Shown here one piece after another: positions 14,540-27,059 of a stretch of DNA of 64,000 bases. The DNA lies in the NCBI RefSeq assembly GCF_028583425.1, contig NC_072797.1:21238001-21302000 (forward strand). The letters are read 5' to 3'. The translations under genes were made by a program, and so were the position numbers. Within the stretch, counting starts at the first letter, position 1; every line of letters begins with the position of its first letter. This DNA comes from Eublepharis macularius. Taxonomy: Eukaryota; Chordata; Lepidosauria; Squamata; Eublepharidae. Under the pieces are notes generated by a model, which searched no databases, was not told the DNA's origin, and saw nothing but the letters and a program-made list of their open reading frames with translations.

Positions 14540-16300
14540 GCCTCCCTACTGAAGCACTAGAAAAGAGCAAATGCAGCACCAATTTTAAAAGGGGTCCAAA
14601 GGAGATCTAGGAAATTACTGGCCAGTTACCCTAATGTCTGTGCCAGGCAAAATAGTAAAATTTATTAAAGACAGAAAGTTGGATCCAGTGGTAAAATTTC
14701 AGCTAACGGAAGAGAAGGTTTCTACTAATTCCCCCATCCCACTGCAGGCTTCCATTTGGCTCCCATGCTGACCCATAGGTTCCCCTGTCCCCCAGGAGCA
14801 GCATTTCAGGGAGCAGTATGAGCTGCAGTAGTGGGAGAGAAAGTCCTGTTTCACTGACGGAATTTCCTCCCAACAGCAGAAATTACTGCTAATCCCAAAA
14901 CAAAATTATTAAATATACAAATGAACAAGGCCTACTGAGAGAAAATCTCCATAGCTTCTGCAAAGGGAAGTCCAATCTTAATAATCTTTTGAACTTCTCT
15001 GATACGAGGCAATTTAGTGCACATTATGTACTTGGACTTCCCCAAAACTTTTGACAAAATCCCTCACTAAAGATTCCTGAGTAAACTTAACAGTCATGGG
15101 TTAAGAGGACAGATCCTGTTATAGATTAAAAAATGGTTAAACAAGAAGCAGAGTGTAGGAATAATTGGACAGGTCTTGCACCTGAGTGTAGTAAGCAGAG
15201 GAGTTCTACAAGGATCAGTATTGGGTCTGGTGCTATTTAATTTGTTCACAAATGATACAGAATTCAGGGTGATCGATGCAATGGCCACCAATTTTGCAGA
15301 TGATACCAATTTTTTCAGGATGGTAAAAATCAAAGCAAACAGTGAAGAGTTCTAAAAAGATTTTCTCCAAACATGATGAGTGGAAAAGAAATGTGGCAAA
15401 TGAATTTCAATGGAAAAAAAGTATAAGGTGATGCAAAATGGGAAAATAATACTAATTTTATATACATACTGATAGGGTCTGAACCTGTGGTAACTGAGAA
15501 GAAAAGATACCTTGGGGTCACAGTAGATAGCTCAATGAAAATGCTGAGTCAGTGTGCAAGAATGGTAAAAAAAAAAGAAAAAAGAAAAAGGCAAATTCCA
15601 TGCTGTGGATTATTAAGAAAGGGATTGAAAATGAAACCATAATGCCCTTGTATAATAAGCATATGGTACAGCCTCATTTGTAATACTGTTCACAGTTCTG
15701 GTTGTTTTCTCTCAAAAACAGCAGAGCTGGAAAAACTACAGCAAAGTATAAGCAAGACAATTAAGGGATAGCAGGATTTGGAGCACCTTTCCTATAAGGA
15801 CACAGTTGAGAGAAAAGCCAACTAAAGGGGTACATGATCAAGGTTTATAATATGCATGGAGGAGAGAAAAGTAGAGAGACAACTTTTTCTCTTCCCAAAA
15901 CAAGCGTTCATGGGCACCCAGTACAACTGAGAAGCAAAAGACTGAACAGACAAAAATTCTTCATTTTAACAGCAAAAAATATGGAATTCACTGTCAGTGC
16001 ATGCAGTGATGGTCCAGAGCACAGATGGCTTTAAAAAGAGGATTAAAAAGATTCATGGAGGACAGATCCATCAATGGCTACTGGCCATGATGACTAAAGG
16101 AAACCTCAAAATGCAGAGGCAATAAACCCCTGAAAACCCTTGCTAGGAGACAACATCAAGCTGAGGGTTTTGGCCTCTAGACCCTGCTTCTTTGATCCTT
16201 CAAGGCAACTAGTTGGCCACTGTGTGGAATATAAAAAGTTGAACTAGATGGACTGCTGGTCTGACCTAGCATCACACCTCTTAGGTGTTTTATGATATTG
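14540..16300 (+). mobile_element. CR1 LINE, decayed RT and 3' UTR
   Basis: Plus-strand fragments of a CR1 reverse transcriptase are visible in order: a block encoding YLDFxKxFDKxPH-like residues near 15028, a G-V-L-Q-G-S-V-L-G-P-like block near 15205, and an FADDTN catalytic block near 15292-15312 (gcagatgat). Later come the YLGV-like block near 15500 and the 3' end 'gatggactgctggtctgacc' near 16250. Frameshifts and stops break it throughout, and an A-rich insertion sits at 15566-15592. CR1 is the dominant LINE of sauropsids, so its presence is expected. Confidence 0.85.
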
Positions 16301-17990
16301 ATCAAACTGGTGAAATTTGAGCAACATTAAACTGAAGATTCAAATCACACATGATTTCATAAGGAGTTGCCTTGATAGATTTTGGCACAAGTGGGGCTGT
16401 TAACTGTTCATGTGATGTTCCATGTAATATTTAGCTGTGATTTGGGCATAAATGTCCATGGATCTGTATTTACTTTGTTCATATATCTTGCTCTTCATCT
16501 TCATAAGTCGATGCAATTGGCATTTGGTTCATAAATGGTGTCCCATTCAAACAACTTACAATGTGTCTTCTACAGTACAAACGATGTCTCATCTTCAAAC
16601 CTAGCAGTAAAAGAGCTATTAAAAGCCCAAAAAAGATTAAGCTTGTCTAAGTTCACAGGACTGCATTAAGAGGAATGCCAGAACTCACAGTAAATGACTC
16701 ACATGTAACCACCTAGAATTCTTTTCTTTCTATATCTGATAGTCACACTTCTGACCTCTTCATATGCTCCCCATTCTTCTCTTCTTTTGTGTTGAGGATT
16801 TTTCAATTACGGAATGTGTGAAAAAACTAGAAGACTCAATTATAAGAATACTAAATATTCAGAATAATAAATACTGTACAATATTGCTTTGGTAAGATGA
16901 AGATGCCATGGACAGCTGTTGCATTACACATGGATGCCTTAAGTTCACCATACTGCATCCATGTATTTGTGCTGACAAAATACTTGGCAAATTAATAATA
17001 ATGAATTACCAGAAAAATAGAATTTCTATAGCAAAAAAATCCTGACTCAGACTAGTCTGTGGACCAGGCCATATAAGGCTGACAACTGCTGCCTGATATA
17101 CATCAGAACAAATTGCTGCATTTAATAGCTACAGCTTGCCCTTCAACCTGGAATACACAATGTATATGACACAAAAATTTCCCTACCAGGGAAGTTAACA
17201 ATGGTTCAATTGAGACATCATGGAGCCAATCGCCAAATTACTCTTTTGTGAATTGGAGGGCCTTTTTAAAGCTCATTATCTTTTCTTTCCCTTCTATGAT
17301 TTCAATCGAATGTAGTTTGTTATGGCATTGAATCTGGCAACCTGTAATTGGTACTAACCCCAATCTGCCTCAAAGTCAGGGACTGAAACCCAACTCAAAT
17401 CATGGTTTCAGTCTTTCACTTGAAGCTTGATTTGGGTATTACAATAAACTATAACTACTGAATCATGGGAGGAAGGAAGAGGGGAGGAACAAGCAAGCCT
17501 GATGGTCCATTCCCATCTGATGGGAGCCCCTTATCTGAACTGAGTCAATCAATCTAAAAACTCTAATCTGTAAACAGTGGACTTGTTTTTCAATGTGGCT
17601 TCTCTAAATTGAGAAGCATCTTGTTATTCAAAAAGCCTGAGACCTAGAAGAGAATTAGCTTTATTGTCCAAGCTGCAGGTAGGAGATGCTTCCTGAACCC
17701 AGGGAATCTCAGGAAAACAGGCACTGCATCTGGACATACTTCACTTGACTTACAAATCACGTAGATACAATTGAAGGTTCACAGTCCAAGTCAGTAATTA
17801 TCACAAAACAGAGTCAGGATTTACTTTATAAACATCTGTTTGAAAGCCTTTGTTGTCTGATGTAATCTTCATATAAACCCAAGTATAATCAAGAGTTCTC
17901 TATCTTATTACACTTCAACAATATTTCAGAATACTTCAATTTTGAATGTGCTTTTTATGACCTCCCCCCCTCTCCTCCTTTATATTTGAC
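16301..17990. other. Noncoding, nothing recognised
   Basis: AT-rich intronic sequence. No repeat family or open frame of interest was identified. Confidence 0.45.
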
Positions 17991-17999
17991 CAGTTTCCT

Positions 18000-18135
18000 T
18001 CTGCCCTCCATGCATCTGACGAAGAGAACGTGATTCTTGAAAGCTTACGCTACAATAAAATTGGTTAGTCTTAAAGGTGCTACTGGACTCTTTTTGATTT
18101 TTCTACTACAGACTAACACGGCAAACTCCTCTGGT
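18000..18135 (+). repeat. Dispersed-repeat 3' tail
   Basis: The segment 'tgcatctgacgaagagaacg', 'gaaagcttacgctacaataa', 'cttaaaggtgctactggact' and 'ctacagactaacacggc' is a characteristic reptile repeat end. Related sequences, mostly in the opposite orientation, make up the tandem units at 20716-21165 and the piece at 21145-21230. Confidence 0.6.
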
Positions 18136-19900
18136 TTTATGACCTCTAACACAGTTTTAATTTTTCTACCAACCAGATATGCCAAGGCCAACAGCTTGAA
18201 ATAAGACAATACGCACTCCAAGAAGCCTACACCATTTACTATGCGACAAGCCAACCAATCCACTTTTCCCAGAGTATGTTTCCTCACAAATTTATCATAC
18301 CAAGAAACAAACATATGCGGAGTTCACCCTTTTTTCTGGGGAAAAACCACCACAAGTACACAGAAAACAGCAGAACCTAACAGACTTCAGGATGTTCTCA
18401 TGAGAACAAAGTATTCCCAACAACATTTGTATAAGCAGTGGGATTTAGCTTACATAAAGGTCATATTTTTAAAAGGAATCTATCTTTCATATGCTTTAGA
18501 ATCTTTCAGTTCTACTAGTTAGGCATTCCAATTACATTAATGCTGCACAGTCTGGTCTGCCAACTTCAACCCTCATACCTACGAACCCCATGCAGTACGT
18601 TGGTGGCATGGGGGGGGGGGAATTGCAGCTGTTGTATCTGAAATGTACAGAAGATGATTATCCCAATCCTATGACTCTGCTGCACCAAGTAACATGTTCA
18701 GAATGTGATATACCTGTGAAGCTGGCATACCTTCTAAAGACTAGATAATAAATAAATAATAAATAATGGAGGCCTTTTATTTTCTCAATTTCATTTAACT
18801 GTAATAGAAACATAAGCATCTCTTTGGCATATGAGCAGCTGAAATGGGAAGACAGACGGGCCTTGCAGAACAAAGCTTACTGCCCATCCTCATATTCTCT
18901 CTACAGCACCCACCAAATCCCCTTTTCCCCTGCCTTTGATTACCCCTAGTCCATTTTGATCTACAGATATCTTGACTTGTCTTGCCTCAAACATCAGTTT
19001 ACTCAAACCCTAAACCCTCCCCTCCACACACAAAGTTCCTCACAATCTGTCATTCTCCTTATCCCATACCCAGACAACCTTTATTAACTGTTTTGTTTTC
19101 TAAGTTCCTCAAACCCAGCCAGTCTCCTTACCCTATACCCAGGGCGATTTTCATTAACGGTAATCTCACAACCTGCCATCCTCCAGTCTAAGTACCTAGC
19201 AACCTGCCTGTCTCCCTATGCCATACCCAGGTGGTCTTTATTAGTTACTTTTTATCACCTTAGTCTATTTTAATAAGATACCTTTGAGGGCTAAAAAGAA
19301 GGTCGGGGCTCAGCACTGTCACTATCAGTAGTTCTTTGGCTACCAAAATACCTCTGCCTCTAGCCCCAATCCAGACCTCCTACTTCTACTTTGTGTCCAG
19401 AAGCACCTAGAAGAGCAACCAGGTGCTACTGGACCCAAATCTTGCTCTTCCCCTGCAGACCAATGCTTCTGCCCACCTGAAAGGAACTGAAATAGGTATA
19501 CACATGAGCAAGATCCAGACTGATACTACTTTTCTTACCAGATGCAAAAGGTTGGTTATATGCATGGTTACTTGGAAAGAAGGACCACGGAGTTCAAAGG
19601 TCCTCAGGCTTTTAAGTAACCAGATGCCTAAGACTGCAGTTTAATATTATAATTGTCGTTTGTTTGTTTACAGCTTTGGCTAATAGCCATCATACACACA
19701 TTCTACTCCCTCCTTAACTAGAACCCCCACCCCAAATCCAAGCCTTCTGACACCCATCACAACCCCTTCCCCCAATCCCACCCTTCCCACCCCCAATACC
19801 CCCTCCAGCACCCCCAGCTCATTTTTGCCTCATAATCTGAAAGGCTTGATCGCCCTCCCCAGGGCTCCTGTCCCCACCACTCACGACCCCTGCCCAGTGA
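18136..19900. other. Noncoding, proximal GOLPH3 intron 1
   Basis: This includes a (G)10 run near 18610, a C-rich stretch with repeated 'cccatacccaga'-like strings at 18990-19240, and a C-rich block at 19720-19880 leading into the CpG island. No exon was recognised. Confidence 0.45.
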
Positions 19901-19979
19901 TGAAGATATTAATATTAATAACAATAAGCCTCTCCCCACTTCACAGCAACTCCCCCCCTCTCCAGCCATGGCCGCACAC

Positions 19980-20204
19980 CTCTCGATCCTTGAGGCCCAG
20001 CAACAACACTTCTTCCATGAGGGTGAGCCGCGTTTCTTTGGAGTCGCCCTTCTCGTCGTCGCCCTGCTCGTCGCGCCGGCTTTCCTCCTCCGGCCCGCCG
20101 CCGCCGCCCCCGCCGCCGCCGGCCACCCGCTCTTTGTCGGCGCTGCGAGAGGCTTCGGTGCGGCGCTGCACCAGGCCGGAGCTCCGCTGGGTCAGGGAAG
20201 TCAT
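19980..20204 (-). CDS. GOLPH3: GOLPH3 exon 1, Golgi phosphoprotein 3 N-terminus
   Basis: GOLPH3 is a peripheral trans-Golgi protein that binds PtdIns4P, links Golgi membranes to actomyosin via MYO18A and helps retain glycosyltransferases. This exon encodes the first 75 residues, starting MTSLTQRSSGLVQRR. That includes the arginine pair thought to contact COPI, an acidic linker, and the opening of the GPP34 domain (LTLMEEVLLLGLKDRE). The length up to the donor equals the human exon as I recall it. The exon ends at GAG followed by the donor GTGTGC (19979-19974), phase 0. A run of nine glycines (residues 29-37) replaces a more mixed Gly/Ala/Ser segment in human. The PtdIns4P pocket lies in later exons outside the window. 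Confidence 0.95.
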
Positions 20205-20242
20205 GGCGGCGGCGGCGGCGGCGGCGGAGGAGGAGGAGGAGA
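20205..20242 (-). repeat. GOLPH3: (GCC)n(TCC)n repeat abutting the GOLPH3 start codon
   Basis: On the minus strand about eight GCC units, preceded by about five TCC units, run directly into the ATG at 20204-20202. The position is the 5' UTR just before the start codon, so repeat length could vary and alter leader structure. The following coding sequence contains its own GGC-type run for poly-glycine. Confidence 0.85.
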
Positions 20243-20715
20243 CGGGCGCGAGGGACTTCGGCTGGGGAGGGGAGACGCCGAGCGGCACGGCTCTCTCCGC
20301 CGCCCGCCCTACAGTCACTGAGGCCGGCCGGGGAGCTGTAAGAGGGAAGGGGAGAGGAGACGGGCCGGCCCGACTCCCCCTGCGGCACCAGCGGCGGCAC
20401 CTTCTCCTCCAATATGGCGGCTCGGCTGACGCCAACAGCGGCGGAGGATGTGGCAGCGGCGGGGGAGGGGAAAGGCGGGAGGGCGGCCGCAGCCGGGGGG
20501 GCGCCGGCGCCGAGGAGAAGTCGCAGCTCCCCCCTCAGGAAGGGAGGGCGGCCGGGCGGCGAGGAGGGAGGGTCGGTCGGTCGGACTCTGTTGTGTGTGG
20601 AACGGGAGGGGGGCGTAAACGAGAGACTGGGCGGGCTTCGCCCTTCTTTCGCTTACAAACGTAGCCCCCTCCCCCCGTGAGGACAAACTAAATACACACA
20701 AAATACCACGGGATT

Positions 20716-21165
20716 GGAGCCCGGTGGCGCCTGAGAGGCCAACAAGGTTTCCCAGGGTCTAAGCTTTCGAGAGTCAGAGCTCCCTTCTTCAGGTACAAGG
20801 GGGAGTGGAGGTCCCTGAGCCCTAAAGAAATTTACCTCAGGGATCTCCACTTCATCCCCTAGCCTAACCCCTCAAGCTATTACACTGACTTGAGAGACCA
20901 GTGGCATCTAAGAGACCAATAAGATTTTCAGGGTATAAGATTTGGAGAGTCTAAGCGCCCTTCTTCAGATACAAGGAGGAATGGAGGTCCCTGAGCCCTA
21001 AGGAAATTTACCTCAGGGATCTCCATTTCACCACCACCCCAGCCTAAACCCTCAAGCTATTAACACTGATTTGAGTCCAGTGGCACCTTAGAGATAAGAT
21101 TTTCAGAGTATAAGATTTCGAGAGTCAAAACTCCCTTCTTCAGAAAGCTTATACCCTGAAAATCT
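20716..21165 (-). repeat. Tandem repeat of about 178 bp, 2.5 copies
   Basis: The block 'gtggcgcctgagaggccaa' at 20724 recurs as 'gtggcatctaagagaccaa' at 20901 and 'gtggcacctta' at 21080, spacings of 177 and 179. Each unit carries 'cccttcttcaggtacaagg' or its variant, then 'ggaggtccctgagccctaa' and 'tttacctcagggatctcca'. The third unit is truncated after 'cccttcttcag'. The unit start resembles the reverse complement of the dispersed tail at 18000-18135. The array sits just upstream of the GOLPH3 CpG island. Confidence 0.85.
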
Positions 21166-21355
21166 TTGTTGGTCTCTATGGTGCCACTGGACAAAAACTG
21201 CTCTTCTGCTGCAGACCAGCATAGCTACCCACTTGAAACTATCGTTTACTCAAGCATTGTCCCGTTTATTCCCTCACAAACTTGTGAGTCACAGCTCAGT
21301 TCAGGGGGCCAAGCAATAAATCTGACAAAGGGAAGGGCTGACTCGGGAGAAAGCT

Positions 21356-21665
21356 TATTTATTTAGGTCATTTATAGTCCACCTTTCTCACTAAGACTCA
21401 AGGCAGATTACACAGTCAGTTTCAAGGGCATTTCAATAATAGGGTCTCTAAATGCAAATTTGCAAAGATTTAAAAAACACCAGAAATCCAAAACAGAGTT
21501 AAAGAAATTATGGAACAGAGCACAAGCAATTAGACTGACACACTAAACAACATAGTGGGTTCATACCCAAAGCAACAGACATCATACTGTACCACATAGT
21601 AGTAAAGTCTATGGACCCTGTCCCTCTACTGATGCATCCCCCTTCTTTTACAGTACAGCCCTCAG
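21356..21665 (-). mobile_element. L2-type LINE 3' UTR fragment
   Basis: It opens with 'ttatttatttaggtcattta' and 'tagtccacctttctcactaa', and ends near 'gtacagccctcagtttaagg'. It matches the 3'-UTR interior of the copy at 27742-28400 through 'ctatggaccctg' and related strings. Noncoding. Confidence 0.75.
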
Positions 21666-22439
21666 TTTAAGGGTTAGACTTCAAAGTGCCAGTGGCCTCC
21701 TTTATCTTTATCATTTTATGGGTTTATAACTTGAGTGTCTCTCTCTGTATAAATACAATTTACAGAGTTGTGTGTAGTGTAGAGAGGGAATTTGTTGGCA
21801 CAGATGTACCCTTCCATCTTGAGGGCAGCTACCACAGCCCTGTCAGCTTCTTCCTTGCGAGGAGGCCACAGTCAAGAGCTGACATTTCAAAATATTGGAA
21901 TGGGCTTGGCAACTGAGCATTGTCGCTTCCCTTCATCCAAATAGCATGGGAGTGTTTATTTCCCTTAAATGCTCTAGCCAAGCAGTCCATTAAGGATTAG
22001 AGGCCTCTGGGCTACACAGGGAGTGGGCAGGTGAGTATGAGCAAGAGAAGAAAGCATAGTTTGGATAATGGAAGGGCAGAGAGAAACAGACAAACTCTGG
22101 TAAGTGATAGTGCAGCTTAAACCTGTTTATTCTGAAATTTTGCACTGGTAACAAAATGGTTATTTAAATAAAATGCATATTCTGGAACATTAAAATAGAA
22201 TGATCAAAAGCAGTAAAAATCAATCAATTATTGGAAGCATGCAATAAAAATATCTTAATTTGACATACCATAGCAAAAAGTGTTGGTGATTTCACAGCTG
22301 GGACACCATAGCAGGAAAGACGCCATGTTCCTATAGGGTGGTTTCCACATTGCTGAAGATGTCATGTTAATTAGTTGTGCTTTGTTTCAGAAAAGCTTCA
22401 TCTCTGTATTCGGCTTTATGCTTGTTTTAAAATTTTCCG

Positions 22440-22590
22440 CTACCATAGCCTATTGTATCTGTTCATTGAATTTCCTAATTTTGATCCTATTGTATTTTTG
22501 CTCAGTGAATATCCTAACTGTTGATTATATTGTATTCAGCTGCACAGTGCATTCTGCCTCGGTGAGAAAGGTGAACAATAAATAAATACC
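22440..22590 (+). mobile_element. L2-like LINE 3' tail, plus strand
   Basis: The block 'cagctgcacagtgcattctg' then 'cctcggtgagaaaggtgaac' and 'aataaataaata' is a diverged plus-strand version of the LINE 3' end seen at 12600-12765. Confidence 0.55.
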
Positions 22591-22739
22591 CTGGTCCCTG
22601 CCTAACGTTAGAAGGCAAGGGCATCTGGATACCTTCAGTGAATGGGTAATTCATACGGCAGCAGGTATTCCTTCAAATACTCTAATCCCAAGTTAAGTGC
22701 AGTAAATATATCCTTCGTCACAGCCAGTTCTGTATCTTA

Positions 22740-22962
22740 AGAATCTGGTGAAGAGTGCCCTCAAGTCAAAGCTGACTTAAGGCGACCCTGGCAGGGTTTT
22801 CATGGCAAGAGACTAACAGAAGTGGTTTGTCATTGTCTGCCTCTGCAACCCTGGTCTTTGTTGGAGGTCTCCTATCCAATTACTAACCAAGGCCAAACCT
22901 GCTTAGAGTCTAAGAACTGACAAAATCAGGCTCACCTGGGCTATCCACATCCAGGCATATCT
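22740..22962 (-). repeat. 5S-rRNA-derived SINE
   Basis: The minus-strand copy carries the reverse complement of a 5S-like head: 'ggaggtctcctatccaatta', 'ctaaccaaggccaaacctgc', 'ttagagtctaagaactgac' and 'aaaatcaggct'. Next to it is the conserved body 'ggcgaccctggcagggtttt' and 'catggcaagagactaacag'. Compare the weaker copy at 3385-3515. Confidence 0.7.
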
Positions 22963-25900
22963 TAAGAAGGTACATGATAAATATTTTAATTCTGCTACAA
23001 AAAACATGCAATAATCAGAAGAGTTTTAAGAAAGAAAGATCTCAAATTAACTTGCCCAACTTTCTCTCACACCCTAGTTACATATGGTGAGAACCAGGAT
23101 TCAAAGCACTGAAAGGTCTCATGTGTGCACACTCTACAATTGCTATGAGTGGCCTTGTAACTAGCACCCACTCACATATGAGCAGCATAATCTATGGAAT
23201 CACTAGATTCTTCCATTCTAGCATATCCTCTTGTATATGTTTCATCCCCTTGATATGAAGTGTTGAATGGACCATAGAAGATAATTCCATAGAGAAGCAA
23301 AATGAGAAACTGCATTTTGATTAGGTGACCTTCTGTTCTAGATTTTAGTGACTCCTTGCAATGTTAAGCCCCGTTTGGACAGGGAAGGAGGTGCCAAGTT
23401 AAACTAACTTTGCTAGACCTGCCAGCAGAGTTGGATTGTGAAGAAAGGCGGCATAGAAAAGATTTAAATATCAGCAGGCTTTCAGACAGCAGTTGAACAA
23501 TTGGTTGTGTGTGTTGTCACTTCTTCGAGATCTTGATTGAAGAAGAGCAGTATAAAAATTGCATAAATAAAACAAACACACAGTGTTTTTATTTTATTTA
23601 TCATCTAAGTTTAAAGCGCATTCATGTACTATGACCCCCAAGGCCCTGGGTGTGACTCTTCAAATGCAGTGCTTAATTAGAACAAAGAGGTAAGAGGGCT
23701 TATTTGACTAGAATACAAGGCTCCTCTGTGTTCTCACCTGTTTGTTGCCTGGAAGCTTTACATGAATGACTAGTGAGGAAATAGAATTGAGAGGATCTTC
23801 TTCTGCAGGTGCTAGGGAAAACACGTCCAGCTAAGTTATGATTTAGAAGATTCAATGTGGAAGCCTTGACAGCTTTGCTGTTGGCTATGAGGATAGGACT
23901 TGATGCTGCCAGCATAACACAACAGATTGATAAAGATGCAATACATTACACACACACACACACGTGTCAGGAAGCCATGACTGGCTGCAGCTTGCTGTTA
24001 AATGCACACACAGGTGTTTGCCTCTGCATAATGGGTAGAATAAGCAATAACTCATAGGCTGGAAATCTGTTAATTATTAATCAATAACTAATGCCTAGCT
24101 ATCGAATCAGTGTTTCCACTTAGCTCCAAAGGCTGCAATGCCTTTACTGTGTATTCCCATTAAAAAACATCCCATTAAAAATTTTTGATAGCGCAAACAA
24201 ACTCTTTCTATAAAGCTGTCACTTACAAGCCTGGCCATTAGAGCAGGATCCTTTTGGTCTAATTTGAAAATGTCCTTATTAGGAGGCCAGTTTTATGAAG
24301 ATGAAGCAGATTTCAATTAAGATGCATTTGTGTCTGCTCAGACAAATGGACAGTTCAACACAAAATTATATAAATATATTTTACAATGTAGTATTTGTAC
24401 TATATAGTCGAAAGGCAATGTGGCAGTAGTTAATGCTCCTTGGCCTAACACATTTGAAGTGTTCAAATAACTACTCAGACATTATTCCACTCATCTGTAC
24501 AACAAGCCTGTAAGGTAGGCCCCCATTATTTTCCTGATATTACAAACAGAAGGCTGAGAAAATAGTAGCTCACATCCATCTAGGCTTCTAGCTGAAGCAA
24601 GACTCAGCCCAGGTACCTCATACTAACAGGCTGCAATACTATCCATGTATGCTTACCTAGGAATAAGCCCCAATGTGAATTGATGTTAATGTATTGCTGG
24701 GAAAACATAGGTAGGATCATATTTTTAGTCATTTATGCAAAGTGTAGCATTTGTGCTGCCATTTCCAACTGCGATTAAACTACTTGCTTCTCTTTGATCT
24801 TGTCAATACCGAGCAAAAAAGCATAGAATATTCTGTATTCCTATCCATGAAGTAACGTAACGTTCTGATACATTGGAGAGATTTGTCACATTATGCCAAT
24901 CTAGTTATGGCCGTCATCTCCCCTGAAGGAAAAGGTTATGGGAAATTGTAAGTATCCTTCTGAAGACTTATCAGTTACAGCCTTTTAGCCAATCAGAAAA
25001 TTTGCAGATGTTTCAGAGAGTCAAGAAACAGCAATCTTCAGGGCCCATTTACTTCCATTTCTGTGGTGATGCATGAATGCCCCCACAAATACCTGCAACA
25101 GAATGAAGTGTACATATTTGCACATCTCCTGGGAAGGAGCATGCAATTGTGTATGGAGGCAGCCTGCACAATATCATATTTATGTGGAGCTGTGGAGAGT
25201 TTGCCACTGCACAGACAGAAGGCTTATTCAGGTAAGCCACTGAACCAGTTTGGCAAATCTGAGCTGCTGGAGACTGAAGACAGTCTGTAGCTAGAAAGAT
25301 CAGCTCTGTTTGCTCAGACCAGTCAGCAAACCTGACCTGGGTTTTATATGAACCAAAGAGTATCAACCTGATGTGAACTGACATAAGAGACTTCTTCAAC
25401 ATGTATAGCTGGTCTCCCGGCAGTTCCTGCCTTTGGCCAGAGCCAAGTGGCATTTTGAGACCCCTGAAGAACTACACATCCTGGTTGCAGTTTACAACCC
25501 CAGTACAATATAGAAATCCCAATCAGAGACATTCCAAACCTCAAAGCCATTCCTACAGTTCAAGCTCTCATTTTGCACACCAGAGAGATTGACTTCCCCC
25601 TTGTACACATTAACCTAAGTGCCAGGAAGACAATAATAGTTCACCTCCCTATTCAGCCCCTTCTCTGACCCAACATTTTAAGCACTAAAACAGAATAAAA
25701 ACCCTCCCACATTATGCATACAAGAAACCCATACTTCCACTGAGTTTGATTTAAAGCTTTTAAATGTAATTTCATATTGGTAACATGAAACAGCGCTTGA
25801 ATCCATGTGTTGCAATTATGTCATCTAACAAAACAGCATCTGTAGTTCTACTGACAGAGTTGCCAAACATTTATGCAGATTTTCATTTGGTTGCATTGGG

Positions 25901-26833
25901 TGAGAAATCATACTGCTTTTATGCAGCGTTCTCTTTGAAAAAAACAAAACTGAATTTTAAAACTCATCAGAAGACTCCTGATTCAGTTCAGATTAATGTA
26001 ATGACCAGTGGTCCTGGACAAATACATTTTGCACTCTTTTATAAATCTGCTTATCTATATACCCTGCAGATCAAAGTGACTCTCAACATCAAACACTGTC
26101 CTTTGAAGTTAGCCAATGAATTAAAGTGTGAACTTATACATCAATATCCCTAAAAAAAGATAAAGCTGGTTCAGACCTTAGGTTAATACTATATTGAGGT
26201 ACAAATGGAAGAATTAATGTTTTGCACAAACACCATCACTGCAATTGCACTTTTAGGAGGTTGTGCCACAGAATTAGCATGCAAAGAGTTCACACGTACA
26301 AGTTCTCTGTCTTTACCACAATACTGTACAGTAAAACTTTTAACTTTCGAAAGGTAAGCATATGCCAATAGATTAAAACTGTGACTGTGGCTTGGGACTG
26401 TTTGAACTGGATGTTCTGAGCGCCTTTCCCCGAAGTGCACCCAACCTATTTTCCCGAAACGTGGGCATTTGGTGAGGTGGGTGCACAGGGCATACAGTGG
26501 TCATGTGGTTCTCTGTGTTGACATTACCACTGGATTCAAAGCATAGCATCCCCCCTAAAATAGCAATGTTCCAGAAAACTACAAATTGAACAAGAGCTGA
26601 GACTCCTGTAAAATCTTCCACACACTTAGGATATCGAGCAGCCTTCTGTCTTTTTTCTGCTTGCACGGGTAGAACACACAAAAATTGCCACTGATTTTTA
26701 TGGATCAATCTGCAATTGTTAGTCTAGTTGCTGGATCTCTATAGCACCTACTTATCTCCAAAAATGCAAGGAATGGTTAAAATGAATTTGTGAAGACCCA
26801 AATATCAATGTCATCTAGTACTATGATCACAAT
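22963..26833. other. Noncoding intergenic sequence
   Basis: It contains a short (CA)n run at about 23944-23962, a MIR-like fragment at about 24475-24625 ('aacaagcctgtaaggtaggc'), and a decayed relative of the palindromic repeats at about 24632-24720 ('taggaataagcccca'). Open frames up to 134 residues at 25.0-26.7 kb have no recognisable family and overlap each other on both strands, so I do not call genes. Confidence 0.5.
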
Positions 26834-27051
26834 TAGGGTTGCCAACTCTGGGTTGGGAAATTCGTGTAGGCATTGGGGGAGGCGCCTGGGGAGGGGAGGG
26901 TTTGGGAAGAGCAGGGACCTCACTGAGGTATAATGTCATAAAGACTACCCTCCAAAGCAGCCATTTTCCCCAGAGGAACTGATCTCCATAGTCTGGAGAT
27001 CAGCTATAATTCCTGTAGATCTCCAGGTCCTGCCTGGAGTTTGGCACCCTA
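26834..27051. mobile_element. hAT-like MITE with 8-bp duplication
   Basis: Terminal inverted repeats TAGGGTTGCCAA and TTTGGCACCCTA (one mismatch or indel) bound a 218-bp noncoding element. The interior is 'ggaggcgcctggggagggga', 'ccctccaaagcagccatttt' and 'ggaactgatctcc'. An exact 8-bp target duplication, ATCACAAT, lies at 26826-26833 and 27052-27059, as expected of hAT transposase. It belongs to an abundant squamate repeat family. Confidence 0.9.
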
Positions 27052-27059
27052 ATCACAAT

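Larger units (their letters stand above)
19960..20700. promoter_or_regulatory. GOLPH3: CpG island, GOLPH3 promoter and exon 1
   Basis: CpG density and GC content rise sharply compared with the AT-rich flanks and drop again by about 20700. The island covers GOLPH3 exon 1 and extends about 0.5 kb upstream on the minus strand, where the promoter and 5' UTR should be. The transcription start cannot be fixed by eye. Long open frames on both strands here, including a 279-residue one on the plus strand, result from GC richness. Confidence 0.85.

Noticed and set aside
19825-20664. 279-residue plus-strand open frame across the CpG island, and overlapping frames
   Set aside because: It is antisense to GOLPH3 exon 1 and its composition (Pro, Arg, Gly, Ala runs) reflects GC-rich sequence; no domain is recognisable.
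22740-22962. A 5S rRNA gene
   Set aside because: Only part resembles 5S, it is diverged, and it is joined to a repeat body seen elsewhere.
25049-25592. Overlapping 134- and 75-residue frames on both strands as a gene
   Set aside because: No domain, no splice or promoter signals and no similarity recognised; overlap on both strands suggests chance.
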